A stretch of 64,000 bases of DNA. Origin: Calliopum simillimum. Taxonomy: Eukaryota > Arthropoda > Insecta > Diptera > Lauxaniidae. Below, piece after piece: positions 1-12,409 of the stretch; the first letter of the stretch is position 1; the number at the start of each line of letters is the position of its first letter. The notes below the pieces were generated by a model. That model was not told where the DNA came from, did no database searches, and saw nothing but the letters and a program-made list of their open reading frames with translations. The stretch spans positions 43,770,245 to 43,834,244 of the forward strand of contig OX638372.1 in assembly GCA_951812925.1 (NCBI GenBank), given 5' to 3'. The translations under genes were made by a program, and so were the position numbers.

Positions 1-175
1 AGATATTCGAGGTCAAAGGTCACAAAAAACAGTTTTCTGCAAATATCTCGTTTACGCTAACTTTTACAGAAAAATGTCTTACGGCAATTTGGTTGTTTGT
101 AGCTCTAAAAATTTTCTACAAATAAGATTATGGAGTTTTTTTTTCGTTCGACTTATAGCTTAAAAGATATCCTAA
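1..175. repeat. Fragment related to the 61-62 kb palindromic repeat
   Basis: The stretch at about 46-92 (GCAAATATCTCG, then GCTAACTTTTACAGAAAAATG split by a few bases) closely matches the arm of the long palindrome near 61195-61235 and its mirror near 62170-62215. It is cut by the window edge, so the element's extent is unknown. Confidence 0.6.
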
Positions 176-2460
176 TTCAAACTTAGTCTAGCTTGCATTT
201 CCATAGCAGAGTAAATACCGGTCTATAACCAGATATTTAAAAGCATCTGTCTTTAACAAATCAAAACGCAAAGCGTCTGTCTCTTGTATTTTCATACTCA
301 GGGCAATCAAGAGAACTATTATGCTTAACGGCAGACATGATGAAATGGCTTAATGTAGTGATTTTTTTTACGTTTTTAAAAAATTAACAACTCAAAAACA
401 CAGCACGAAAAAAGTCTATCGCTTGCACTTACCTTTTTTTAAAAGCATATCCAATTTTTTCAAAAATGTGACAGACACGATGCTATTACATACCACAGCA
501 TTTTTTTTTTTTTTTTGCATTTTTGATGAGCCGCCATTTTAAAAACCAGCAACAAATAATTGACAGACATGGCTTATATTGATTGATTTACTTCAATCTT
601 CACAATTATCATCTTCTGCCGAAAGATGTTATCACTTAATTTTTTCTGTTCCCAGCTCCTTAACTACTCGTATATGTTCATTACTCTTGTTGACTGTTTC
701 TATGTTTTGAAAATTCTAAGAATATAAAAACGTCAACACCCTGTTTTGTTATAACATTAGTGTGTTTTAGTTTTTTGTTGCTGTTTTTTTTTTTTGTCAA
801 AGTTTAACTTTTCGCATAAATTTGCATACTTCTGTCGGTTTTAACAGAACCTTCATAACTTCAGTTAATGAACAACATACAAATTCACATGCTGCTGGTA
901 GTTTCGTTTTTGTCTTATCAACACATTTTCAGCGACAGCAATAGCACAATGGCTCTAGCAATCGACACACTTTGGGGTGACTTATGTACCATCTCTTTTC
1001 GGTTTTTAGTTTAATATTTAGCCATGATCATCGTCAAGTCGACACTTGGCAAGCAGCCCACTTGTTGACTTCAGCCTCACCTTAACAACATGCAAGTCAC
1101 ACAATTGCACACATGCGCGCGCCTCCCAGAGTTAGCTACTGACTGCTTGAATCGATGCGACTCCACTTCATATCATAAGTTAATTCAATTTTCATGATTT
1201 TTCCTAAGCGCAGTTCTAAACGAGACTTGAAAACGTTTGGTAGCTTATAATTCGCAAACATTTATATATGCGATAATTGCTTTTTTTACTTCTTATTCGG
1301 TTTCTTAGTTTAATTTGTAATAATATAATTACTTTGTACTGGTACGGTACGCGTAGGTTGTTGTTGATTGTGACTTTGGATGAAAACGGAAGAAGTCGTT
1401 GTTGCCTTCTTAATGTTGCGCATTTGAGTTGAGTCACTTCCAAAGTGTTGCGCTGCCAAGTACGTGCTGCGCATGCGCGCATGTTTGTCATTTTAATTGG
1501 ACTCCACCTCGTTGTTATGTCAGTGCGTTATGTTCGTTCGCCTTATGCGTTTGTGTGTGTTCTTTTTTAATTAACTGTAATTCTGCTATTTGGATTATTA
1601 AAAAACAAAAAGGCAACAGGTGTCTTAAAGAAATTGTTGCCATGTTTCATAAGTTAACTAACTGTTCCTGCTGCTGTTTGTGTAACTTTTTTTATTGACG
1701 ACTTGTGACCATTTATTTTCTCTCAACTGCTGTTTATCATAACAAAGCGGGAAACTAGCCAAATTATGCATACATAGTTGGTCTATTGTTTAACAAGTTC
1801 TTGACACCGGGCAGTGCTACTTGTGTTGGATTATCATTCATCAGTTTAATTTTGGTCAACGAACCGAAAGGCTCCAATGAGTGTTCTTTCTTTAAAGTGC
1901 GCGTTTTAATAAAATTCTTATTGTGCTTCATTTGTATTTGACGCAAGAAAATGTTTTGGTTTTTTTATGTGACTTGAGACGTTTTTCTTTATCTATATGC
2001 ACTTCCGTGTTAAGATAATTTCAAGATTTTCAATAGTTAATCAGTTTGATATCATTAACACACGTTAAAGTTTGGCTACTCGTGGTTGCAAGTGTAATAA
2101 GCGCGAACAGTCGCTTTTTAATGTTCTTTATTATTGTAAAAAATAAACTCTTGAGTTAAAAAACTGTTTAGCTAAATATTAATTAAAATAATTCGAACAA
2201 TTTGTTCAATTTTGTGCAATTAGATATTGTAGCAGCCATTTTTCTTGCATCTTTTATTTCTTTTGGGAGCGCAGGACCTTTATGGTGAACGGTGACAGTA
2301 TTTTACCTTCAATTCTCTGTAATATTTCCTCGTTTCACGTAATTCTTGTTCTTGTTTGTTTACACGATGTCTTCGGATGTTTGCGTTTCGTACTGATTTG
2401 ACAGTTACACTCTACTCTAATTTTTTACATCAGCCCTAATAAACATAATTTCCACAAGTT
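176..2460. other. Non-coding stretch upstream of the bMERB gene
   Basis: I find no supportable coding exon. GC-richer patches containing CATGCGCGCG and GCGCATGCGCGCATG (about 1110-1125 and 1470-1485) stand out from the AT-rich background and could mark a promoter or 5' untranslated exon. There is no cDNA-type evidence either way. The short ORFs here have no recognisable domain. Confidence 0.35.
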
Positions 2461-2464
2461 GCTC

Positions 2465-2700
2465 AGTGGAAAATGTTATAGCGATTGGTATAAGTTTTAT
2501 GTTTCTACCGTTAAGAAGATATTTGGGAAAAACGAATTTTTTTTATTCATTTTAGAGTTTTTTAAGAATATTTCCTAAATGGTAAATGTTTCGTATACAC
2601 AAACCCATTTTATTTGTAGAGCATGCAATTCTCCATAAGAGAGATCCCATACTTTTTATCGTGCAAATCGCCGATATTTTATTGATGCTTTTTTTAATCA
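2465..2700. repeat. Half arm of a dispersed foldback repeat
   Basis: The segment carries TTTAAGAATATTTCCTAAAT, a TTTGTAGAGCATGCAATTCTCC block and CATACTTTTTATCGTGC. The same ordered blocks occur in the complete palindrome at 21624-22010 and in a half copy near 51190-51370. It is interpreted as a degraded single arm of that family. Confidence 0.55.
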
Positions 2701-3613
2701 AAAAATATAACTGAATGCAAAAAATCGACACTGATACTGCTCGTGAAAAAGATGTTGGATAACTTATTGTTAACCAATGAAATTTCGGGATTTACCTAAT
2801 GGTTAAATGATGACTGAAAATAAAATGTCTTATAAATTGATTTTTAAGCCGGCCTTTTGCGAATCAAAGGCAATAGTATATTTACCACGTCTTAAAGAAT
2901 ACTTTAAAGGTAAATATCCGAAGCGTTATCTTAATGCCCTAAGTGCTTGGTTAGATTCCTTGAATTTAATTTTTCGGCTTCAGTCTTCAAGCACAGTAAG
3001 AAAAGAGATGAAATTATGCAGCTCTGACAAACCCCTGATTTAAGTATAAATGTCGATGACACATAACATACTTCATTTAAAATCCATTTAAGTGATACTT
3101 CCTCTCGACAGTAAAATTAATTTGCTTTTTCAGGAGACACTGTACACTGGTTGTCTCTGACACGCCACTCACACGATGGTTTGACAATTTTTCTTAGGTT
3201 ACCAATTTGGACCATGCAAATACGATGGGTTTTGCTGAAATTCTGATTATTGCTTTCAGAAAAAGCTGAATCAAGTTTTTCACTTACTCTGTTTAGTAAC
3301 ACTTTTGATGATAAAGTTTCAACAATCGCGAAGTTCATCCTACACCATGAAAGTCGTGATTTCAGTTGAGAATAGGTGGGATTGAGTGACACTGGAATTT
3401 TACAACAAAGCTACCAATTGATCGCTTTATCAAAAACAAAAATCATAAAATTATGCAAAATTATTTAAAATAAAAAAATTATAATTTTACCAACAGCCTT
3501 AAAATATGCAACAAAAATATGCAATTTCTGTAGCTTACCAACAAAACACATATATCAAGCGTTTTAGTGATTGTATAGTTTTGGGTAATAATTTTAAAGC
3601 AATAATGATTATA

Positions 3614-3782
3614 CATATATGAGGGGTATAGAAACAAAGGTGACAATCGCAACTTTTTTGGTGAACATGTCTGATAGTGCCATCAAGTTGCATTTGATGA
3701 ACGCTTGTGATTAGACAGTAGGATCGGGTACGTTCATGAACAAAATTTTGACTATCACCTTTATTTCTCTACTCCTCATATG
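3614..3782. mobile_element. Small TIR element (MITE-like), about 170 bp
   Basis: The ends are imperfect inverted repeats: left CATATATGAGGGGTATAGAA then ACAAAGGTGA, and the complement on the right (TCACCTTTATTTCTCTACTC then CTCATATGC). It has no coding capacity. It lies about 100 bp upstream of the bMERB start codon. Confidence 0.5.
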
Positions 3783-3879
3783 CACGCAATCAACAACTTT
3801 TGCTAAAACTTTAACCATGTCTCATCCATCCACTAAATAAAGTATTATAAATGTAGATTGAAATGAAAGCCTTTGCACT

Positions 3880-5168
3880 ATGCTAAAATACAAATATATA
3901 CCACCACACAAACTTAGATCTCAGTCGCAGAATCCAACACCAGAGCCAACACCACGTCTAGGCAATAAATCTATAACAAAATCGTTCAACGCATCACCAG
4001 CATTGCAAAATTCAAGCGGAGAAGAACGTTATGGCAGCGCCAATTCGCTAAGCACACCACAAAGCATTTATCGCAACTCTGAGCTGCGTGGATCTAATAA
4101 TTCGCTAACATCTTCCGCCGGTGGTACAATACGATCACGCAAGTCACGTAAAGCGCCAGCACCACCACCACCATCCGTAAAGGAACTATTTCCCTCTAGC
4201 GAAACAATCAATAGCTCCAAAACATCTACACCAAGTTCCAGTACTGTTGGTACACCGAAATTGGGACGTAAAAAACGCCTAGCGCCAGCACCACCAAAAC
4301 CAGCACGTCTCGATCCAGTGCTACAATCCACAAACACACTTAATCCGCAGTCAAAAAACTTGCATAGTTACCCTCTACAGAGTGAATTGGACTCGAAATT
4401 ATCCGACGAAGAGAAAGCTTTGTTGGAGGGTAACCGCCGTCAGTTGCAGCTGCAACAACAAAAACAATATGATGGTGATTCATCATCACTTAGCGGAAAT
4501 AAGCGCATGATACCGCTTGATGCCAGTCTGCTGCAAGACGATGAAGATAACGGAGTTGTGGGTGGTAAATCTGACGATGTCAAATACCAAGAGCACGAAG
4601 AAGAAATTAAGGTTGTCTATAGGCGTGTGATTATACCACCACATCTGGATTCGCCGTCACATGACTCGCTGTCACTATTTGATCAAATAAACGAATCGCA
4701 TGATCGTCAATTGGAGAAACTCAAAGATAACAAAGAAGCACAGAATCGCAATCGACAATCACAAATATCTGCTTCTTCGGGCGCTGAAGATTCAGATCCG
4801 ACGCTTTATAATAAATCTTCACATGGTAAATGGAAGCGACGCAAAGGTCCAGCACCAGCGTTGCCGATACCACCGCGTAAAGTTTTGCAAATGTTGCCAC
4901 TGCAAGAAATTAAACATGAACTGGAGATTATTGAAGTGCAACAACAGGGTCTAGAGAAACAAGGTGTTGTCTTGGAAAAAATGATACGCGATCGTTGTGA
5001 AGGTGAAAATGGTGAACCGCTTAGCAGTGTTGGCGAAATTGTAGATGCTGCAGATGGTAAAGGTGTCACCGAGAACTCTAAAGAGGTAGAAGACTTGATA
5101 TTGCAACTTTTCGAGTTGGTCAACGAAAAGAATGAGTTGTTTCGGCGGCAAGCAGAGCTTATGTATCT
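3880..5168 (+). other. Exon 1 of the bMERB gene (coding part)
   Basis: The exon runs from ATG to a strong donor (GTAAGT at 5169). Simple ORF reading would continue to a TAA at 5170-5172, but that TAA is part of the donor site. The next exon completes the split Leu codon (CT|A) and continues the helix as RRQHRLEQEQ, which fits the domain. Confidence 0.85.
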
Positions 5169-6547
5169 GTAAGTTGAATTTTATTTTTAAAATTTTGTTA
5201 TCAAATGCCACTTTAATCATGTTATCAGCCAAAGTAGTTCACGACAGAAACTAGTTTTTTCCAGACCAAACTAATTCAAACTCCAAAACTTTTCAAATAA
5301 AATTTTCAGCTATTGTTAAAAATTTTATAGTGTAACGATTGACAAAGTATCAAAGCTAATAGCCTGGTTGGAGAATGTCCAATGTTTTCTGATAACAATG
5401 CATTCTTTCCTGCCTTCTTAAAGATCTTTTAAACATGATCTAATGCCTTCCAAAAATTGACCTATGCGTTTGAAAGCTTGACACTTGCTTTACTATAGAT
5501 CTTTAAAACATGCTGTTGTTCTTTCATATAAGAAGCGATCATAGAAGGCCTACATGGCTCAATTTTTTTTCTAGATTTTACTTTAGACACTATAATTGTT
5601 AAAATATTTAATGTCAATACTACTTAAGAATCTCTCGCTTGGTAGATATTTTGAATTAACATACATAGTAGAGTAGATATAAATGACATTCAATATAGGA
5701 CATGCCGATATTAATGAATATCGAAAAATGCTATTGCTCTTTTATATTAGAAGCGATCATAGATGGCCTGTATTGTAGTCTTCTTTGTAGAAGCATGCGT
5801 GTCAGGCCTTGGTGCCCAATGAAATCATGTGTAAAAAAGCAAGAAAGAAATAAGGGAAGATAGCAGGACATTACTCAAAGAAGGCCCAGTATCTTGTGTA
5901 TGCGACCGCTCTTTCTCCTTCTGAGAAAGAAGTTATTACAAATATTTACATAATATTAAATATGTTTTTTCTTTCTTCAGACGTCGTCAACACCGTCTTG
6001 AACAGGAACAAGCCGATCTCGAATATGAAATACGTGTTTTGATGGCACAACCTGAACGTAATAAAACTGATTCGGATAAGGCGCGTGAAGAAGCACTCAT
6101 AGCGCGTATGGTAAAAGTTGTGCAATTGCGAAATGAAGTCGTCGAATGTTTAGAAATGGATCGACTACGTGAAGCAGAGGAAGATATGGTAAATAAAAAA
6201 AATTAAAAGAAATCAACAAAAAGCATGAAAATTAATTAAAACTATTCTTTTCCTCAAAACAGAGCATTAAAAGAAGACTTGAGCTGCATACAGCACAGCG
6301 TGAAGGCGACGGTGACGGTAATAAAAAGACGTTAAGCAAACTTTCCAAAAAAGAAAAGAAAAAACAAAAAGAAACGAAAAAATTTGGCAAAAGCAAAAAA
6401 TTGGACGCAGATAAGGTATTACAATGCAATTTATTAATTTTTCTTGAATATACAAGTTTTTTTTTTTTTTTCTAGGACGCTGATGAAACCGAACTTAATA
6501 GCGATAAATTGAAAACAAAAAAGAAGAAAAGGAAATTTATTTTTTAA
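3880..6547 (+). CDS. MICAL-like bMERB-domain protein, four exons (3880-5168, 5981-6188, 6263-6415, 6476-6547)
   Basis: The joined exons give 573 residues. Introns are GTAAGT...TTCTTTCTTCAG (phase 2), GTAAAT...AAAACAG and GTATTA...TTTTCTAG (both phase 0), and the reading frame stays open across all three. Residues 1-330 are low-complexity, rich in Ser and Pro, with basic-proline motifs such as KAPAPPPP, LAPAPPKP and KGPAPALPIPP. Residues about 336-499 form a charged alpha-helical bMERB domain (IKHELEIIEVQQQGLEKQGV... then LEYEIRVLM and VVQLRNEVVECLEMDRLREAEEDM region), split by the first intron. The tail is Lys-rich. In MICAL and MICAL-like proteins this domain binds Rab GTPases of endosomes; that role is inferred from the family. 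The CH and LIM domains of full-length MICAL-like proteins are not in this window. An in-frame stop at 3859 and the lack of a good acceptor just upstream favour ATG 3880 as a real start (short isoform), but a missed upstream exon joining at 3869/3870 is possible. EHBP1-type proteins share the domain. Confidence 0.85.
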
Positions 6548-7900
6548 AAATTGTAGTCAATTATTGTCCATATACACAGCATTGACGCCATATAAAGTTT
6601 AGCTTATTAAAAACAATGCAGTCGTGTAGCGTGTAGCATGTAGCGCCTTTTGTTTTGTGATAGTCTTTACAATATGCAATATAGTACTTTCCTATTTATT
6701 AATTCCTAATATTATTGTTATTCCATTTTCTGTCATTAGTTTCTATATTTTGCTAAAGACTTAAGTTACAGCTTTTAATTGTGTAAAAAGAAAAGATAAA
6801 CAAGAAAAATACATAAAAAATTGTTATACTTTTCATAATGTACTTGCAACTTTTCAAAAAAAGTAAATAAATTGATTTTTGCGTTTTTTTGGCATTTTAG
6901 TTTACGAATAAATGAATAATTTATATAAAAAAAAATCTCAAGCTTTTTCTTAGTGTAAGTAAATTCTTAAGTATTAATTAAAAAAAAAATATTTAATGTT
7001 TTGCAGTTAATTTTGTTAAAGTTAAAGAAAAACAATAATAACCCTTTCAAAAAGTGTGTTTCTTTTAAAAAAAAAAAAAAAAAATACGGGAAATACTTTC
7101 AAAGTTTTCTGCTTATCTGTAAGTTTTGTAAAGATATATTTTTAAGTGTGACAAGGCAGAATATTTTTCTTTGCTATTATTTTGCGCATACCTATATATT
7201 TTTTCTGTTTTTGTAAAATATTTTGTTTACAGCATAGATTTAAGCAAAGACAATGAATGCTAAATAATTTTATAGTATGTACTCACAACACACACACATA
7301 CATACACTCTTACACTATCGCATTTATGTGAAAAAATATATAAAGACACTGGTATATACACATATATATATAAATAACATGTATTTAACAATATAAAAAA
7401 AAAATATATATTATTTTTAAATGAAGTTATCCAAAATTATGAAGTTTTTTTTACCCAATTCTCGCTCCAGCCGACATAATTTAGTTCAGTCAAATAAGAA
7501 TTCAATTTAAAAAAAATTTCTGGAGGGATAATAATATCGAGAATAATACACATTTTATGAATCAAAAATTTTGTTGCAAATAATGACTAAAGTTCATAAA
7601 ACTAGTATAATTTCAATATAATCAATATAAACTTTTTACTAGGGAACTTGAAGCGTGTATAAATCATGTTTGACAAATTAAAAACTTTTATAGCTTATTA
7701 AAATACCTTTCGTATGACATCAATATTTGGCTCCCGGAAATAATTCCATAGGAAATAACAACAGAAAATTTTTTTGGAAAAAAAGCGAGAAAAATCTACT
7801 TACAAAATTCTGGCGTTATTTACATTTTGTTTCGGAAATAAAGCCAAAAATTAACTAGGAATTATTGCCACCATATTGTAACCAATTAAAAAGGCGATAA
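6548..7900. other. 3' flank of the bMERB gene, no further gene seen
   Basis: The AT-rich sequence contains candidate polyadenylation signals (AATAAA near 6866 and 6906) that would end the bMERB transcript on the + strand. From about 7260 to 7410 there are CA and TA microsatellite-like runs. A weak inverted repeat built on GGAAATAATTCC/GGAATTATT lies at about 7735-7870. I see no coding sequence. Confidence 0.5.
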
Positions 7901-7917
7901 ATTCAGTTTGGAATATT

Positions 7918-8400
7918 ACTTTTATTTATTTCAAAGTACAGAATGTGTGAAAATAATAAAAAATTCAGAATCAATTCACTTTTGCTGGATATGACTACCT
8001 TTTGCCTTGACTATGGTCTTGAGTCGCTTCAAAAACGAATCGCAAGCTGCCCGAATGTGGCTTGCCGGTAGTTTAGCTCACTCGCGGACAATGGTAGTCT
8101 TCAGCGCCTCAAGACTGGTGTATGTATCTTTTAGTTCGAACCTTGCTCTCCAAAATGGCCCAGAGAGAATTCGAGAGTCATTGTGTGGTCGTAATGAAGT
8201 TCGGAACGTTGGTTTTCAGCCATTGTTGGTTCACTCGAGCTTTTTGAGACGGTGCCGGGTCCTGTTGAAACATCCATGATCTGCCACCGAAATGTTTGTC
8301 TGCCCACGGCTTTAAAGCAGCCTCCAGAATACTTTCCCGATAATATTTCGCATTTACCTTGACGCCAGGCTCGATGAAAACGATTGGAGAGTTTAAGTGT
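7918..8400 (-). pseudogene. Tc1-like transposase remnant
   Basis: Read on the minus strand in two frames, the fragment contains a PWADKHFGGRSWMFQQDPAP-type segment followed by KARVNQQWLKTNVPNFITTTQ and SLWAILESK, then the LEALK/ECAS-like C-terminal helix. This is the region around the second catalytic Asp of Tc1/mariner transposases. Frameshifts and a missing PNSPDLNPLD-type motif show it is dead. No clear terminal repeats were found. Confidence 0.65.
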
Positions 8401-8501
8401 TTTGCAGAAATATTTTACGAAAAATTTCAATATTGGTCACAAAAGACAAGAAATGCTTAAAACTTAAGAATATGCGTTAAAATGTAATAAAAATAAATAT
8501 T

Positions 8502-9405
8502 GGGTGCTATTCTTGATTCCGTCGGAAAGCATTTTCCGCGCGGAAGCAAATTTTGCTATTATTGATTCCGAAAATTAGATACATCTGTCATCACTGTTCC
8601 GCAAAACAGATAAATTTGGTATTATTGTTTCCGCAAATAATTTGACAAATTTAACAACCCTGACATCGAAGTGACGTTCATTTTTGTGTATTCTTGATTC
8701 CGACGGATAGATATATTTCAGTTGTTTCCTTCCGCGAAATTTTTGTGACGGAACGACAATAAAAAGTTAAATATGCATGCTTTTTTGATAATTTTTCTCT
8801 TTTTATTAATAAAGAAATTAAGCTCAATATTAAATATCAATTTTAAACAATTTATTACAACACAATAGTCGGTTTAATTACAAATTACAAAATTTATTTT
8901 TAAAATAAAACTCAAAATTCATAAAACAATACATTTTATTTTATTAAATAAAGGAAACAATTCGTCTTTATTTTGATTAGATATACATCTCATATAGAAG
9001 AAGTCACTTTCACATCCAACCCTCGCTGCGGTGATCAAACGATGAAATGTAATCACTTGGAAAAATAAAGATATCAACACTTTTTTACAAAAAAACAACT
9101 TTTGAGAAACACGCGTCTTCACCGAACTCTAAAATTTATAGATAATTAAATCTTAAATCGCACTAAAAAAGCTATTTTATTCACATGATATTTACAAAAA
9201 ATTATCAATGATTCAAAATTTTCCTTTGTTGACACTTGTAATTTTTTTTATCCTTTGTCATCTGTCAAAATGTTCTTATTTCAGGGTTTCCAATATTCTC
9301 GTTCGATATTCCTCTACCGTCGGAATCAATAATAGTAGTTTTCATATCGAACGATATTTCTTTCCGCGAAAATTTCCTTATCGAACGGAATCAATAATAG
9401 CACCC
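8502..9405. mobile_element. Non-autonomous TIR element, about 0.9 kb, with ATT direct repeats
   Basis: The left end GGGTGCTATTCTTGATTCCG mirrors the right end CGGAATCAATAATAGCACCC. Both sides are flanked by ATT (8499-8501, 9406-9408). Further sub-terminal copies of the TTGATTCCG motif lie inside (about 8566, 8692, 9310). A 3-bp duplication and GGG end would fit a PIF/Harbinger-type MITE, but no transposase is present, so the class is tentative. Confidence 0.65.
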
Positions 9406-9914
9406 ATTAATAACATTTTTGTTAAGACTATGTAGAATCGCCCAATGGTCAAAATTCGACCACAAATGTATTAAATAATTTTGGTACTTTTTGGACAGTT
9501 TAAGTACTTTTTTTGCTATTTGGTACAAAATAGAAAAACTCATTTACCATCACTGGTACAATGACAGTGTCAGTTAGCTTTTAATTTTTCTCCTTGTGCT
9601 GTATCCTCAGCTCTGTGTGACAGCGTATTTTGTCGTTGTTAATATTGAAAAATTTGCATTTAATTTTACCATGGCAAAATATTAAAATAATTTTTAATTT
9701 GTGGATATTTACACACAAATACCTTCTAATGGTGTATAATTCAAAGTCGTGCTCCATTTCTAACATAGTAAAAAAGTTAGGACAAATTTTTGTCTTACGT
9801 ATTAATATTTATATTGATGTGCCCACTATTATTTTTGTAAGTGGGTGCTACATCCTCTTTCCAATGCCCACCACATCTTGAATTGTGTTTGGTAGACACA
9901 ATATAAATTTTTCC

Positions 9915-10359
9915 AGGGTGTATTGCATAAGATTACGAAGGTTTTGGGAGGTGAAAGAGGACGCCTAGACTAACAAAAAATTGCACCTGGAGGAGTCTAA
10001 AATGTACCTCTGAGAAGTTAAAGGGTTCGAACAGATTTTCTGACTTGTTTTAAAAAAAAATTTTAATTCATCATAGCGTTTTCTAGAAAACTTTTAACCA
10101 ATTGTATGAGCTTTCTAAGAATATATTTGGTTTCAGGGGTTTTAATGGATTTCGCAAAGTTCTGGACCTTTTATTTCCCTGCTTTTTGACTTTGGCGGCC
10201 ATTTTAGAATGCAAAAGGTCCCATTCACTTATCCTTTTATATATGATATATATTTTTAAATCCTCGTTAAAATTCCTTTAATTCGGTAGTACAATTTTTG
10301 TTAGTCTAGGCCTCCTCTATCACCTACCCAAAAGTTCGCAACCTTATGCAATCCACCCT
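9915..10359. mobile_element. TIR element (MITE), about 445 bp
   Basis: The left end AGGGTGTATTGCATAAG... and right end ...CTTATGCAATCCACCCT pair over roughly 70 bp, including GCCTAGACTAACAAAAA on the left and its complement on the right. There is no coding capacity and no obvious target duplication. Confidence 0.6.
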
Positions 10360-10407
10360 ATATACCTAGTTTCATAACAATGGCTGCTGTAGGTGCAGAG
10401 ACATGTA

Positions 10408-11730
10408 CGAGGGGTCTAACAAAAGTTCGCTTAGTTGAATTGAAAAAACTTTTAAATTTAATTTTTTAAATTTTTAAATTTATTCTTCATGTATTTGTAT
10501 TTTTTCAACGTAATCGCCATTTATTTTGATAAATTTTTAAAGTCGAAAAATCCATCTTGAAAAACAGTCTTCAAAATCGGCTTTTTGCAGTTTTGCAATT
10601 TCATCATTAACCGCATTTATTATCTCGTCATTGCTGTTGAAGACTCTCCCTCTCAAATTTTTTTTTATTTTTGGAAACAACCAGAAGTCACAAGGCGCTA
10701 GATCTGAGGAATAAAGAGCTAGACGAATTTCTTCGACGCCAGAAAGAAAAATAAAATCGGTCGTTTTTTCAGCAGTGTGCGCTGGCGCATTATCGTGATG
10801 TAGAAAGTAGCAGCGTAGCTCCTTTTTTTGGCGTTTTCCCAATAAACTTTGGAAAACTTTTGGTAAGCAGGTTTCAGTATACCACTTAGCAGTAACCATC
10901 TGACCTTTTTTCAAAGGAATAGCAGCTACAACTTTCTCTCTGTTGAAGTAAACTGACATCATTACTTTTGTTGCTGACTTTTTTTTGCTTTACTTTAACA
11001 GGTCGACTTGCACTTTCTGGGTTCCATACCATGGACTGTTGTTTGGTTTCATGGTTGTACTTCTAAAACCATACTTCATCACCTGTTACGATTTTTTTGA
11101 AGGTGTTAGACCCTCCGTTTTTGAATTTTTTAAGAAAATACTTAGCAAAACGCACTCATGCCTCTTTTTGAGCATCACTTAAAATTCTAGGAACCCATCG
11201 TGCAGATTTCTCCGCGTATCCAAGATCATTATTTAATATTTGCGATACAGCCATGGCATTCAAGCCCAGTTCCTCAGCAATGATTTGCTGGGTCAATCTT
11301 GGATCTTCGTCAATTTTAGACTTAACCAGCGCTACACATTCATAATCAGTCGAAGATTTTGGGCGGCCTTCTCGAGGTTCGTCCTCCACAGAAAAATTAC
11401 GTGCCTGGATTCTTCGGAACCACTTTGAAATAGTCACGAGGGATGGCGCATTAACTTCAAATGCTATTTGGCATTCATTAAATATTTCCATAGGTTTAAG
11501 CTTACGTCGAAATCCAAAAAGAATAGCAAACCGAATCTCTTGCTGCGTTGGCATTGGAAATCTGCTGACATTGGTTCACGAATTTTACGTTTTCTTCTCT
11601 CCATTTTGACCGATCTTTCTGAAAATTAAAATGATATATCGTAAGACTATAACAAATAATACGCAATTTTTTGATTTACTAAAAATTTATAACATGACAC
11701 CAACTAAGCGAACTTTTGTTAGGCCCTACG
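10408..11730 (-). mobile_element. mariner-family transposon, TA-flanked
   Basis: The terminal inverted repeats are 30 bp and match at 27 positions (shared core CCTAACAAAAGTTCGCTTAG-like, left 10408-10437, right 11701-11730). Each is bordered by TA, the mariner target duplication. The interior is a minus-strand transposase gene broken by frameshifts. A related, more degraded copy lies at 56813-58424. Confidence 0.85.
10537..11554 (-). pseudogene. mariner transposase, frameshifted
   Basis: The N-terminal fragment (11156-11554) holds a paired-like helix-turn-helix region ending in the mariner hallmark ARWVP before the linker. The C-terminal fragment (10537-10962) holds FLHHDNAPAHTA and SSDLAPCDFWLFPKIKKNLRG, which carry the second and third Asp of the D,D34D triad. 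Between them (10963-11155) the reading frame changes, so no full-length protein can be made without correction. The cut-and-paste DNA transposase role is family knowledge. Confidence 0.85.
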
Positions 11731-11748
11731 TATATCATTTTATGCGTA

Positions 11749-12406
11749 GGGTAGAACGGGGTTAAATCGCCACGGGGTTAAACAACCAATTGCCTCTAAT
11801 TTTTTTTAATAAAGTCATATCGAACGACCGTTGGTACAATAGATAGTGATCGATACAACGCAATTTTGGCAAAAGGTTCCACTACCGCACGTGTGTTATA
11901 ACCTGAGTTCTAACGAAAGAAAGATTTGACGCGTCCTCTCCGCAATATTTTCAGTCGACAAAAGTTCAAAATTCCACAAATCAGTAAAGTGCAGAAAGAA
12001 AGGTAAGTGTTTCTAAGAGCAGAATTACATGCTGAATCCAAATCTGAAATTAGTTTTACAGAATTTAAATTTGTTAAAAAGTTATTCGCCTTAAAATAAA
12101 CAAAAGCACGTGGGGTTAAATATCCAGAAGATGAAATAGGCATTGGCGACCACGGTAAGGTCGGTAAAAAAGATTCTTAAGAAATTTTCCGAGCAAAAAC
12201 CAAGACACGGCAGCCAAAAACAATACTCGACGCTCCAAAGGAGGTCGTCCAAGAAAAGTAGTATACGTTGAGGAAAGTGGCGCCAGCGATTAATGAAGCT
12301 CAAGAGAAACTTTTTCAAGTTAATTTTGTTCTTTTGTAACGTTTTGTAAAATTCTGATAAAATAAAAACCCGAAGACAAAAATGGTTGTTTAACCCCGTT
12401 CTACCC
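11749..12406. mobile_element. Non-autonomous TIR element, 658 bp, TA-flanked
   Basis: The ends GGGTAGAACGGGGTTAAA and TTTAACCCCGTTCTACCC are inverted, with TA on both sides (11747-11748, 12407-12408). It begins only 18 bp from the mariner at 10408-11730. On the + strand an interior fragment reads like SKGGRPRKVVYVE, suggesting derivation from a pogo-like transposase gene. Confidence 0.7.
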
Positions 12407-12409
12407 TAT

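Noticed and set aside
2807..3043. 78-residue ORF as a gene
   Set aside because: No domain, no splice or start context, and it follows a degraded repeat arm.
4068..4337. Antisense ORFs across the bMERB exon
   Set aside because: They mirror Pro/Ser-rich codons of the real gene and have no independent features.
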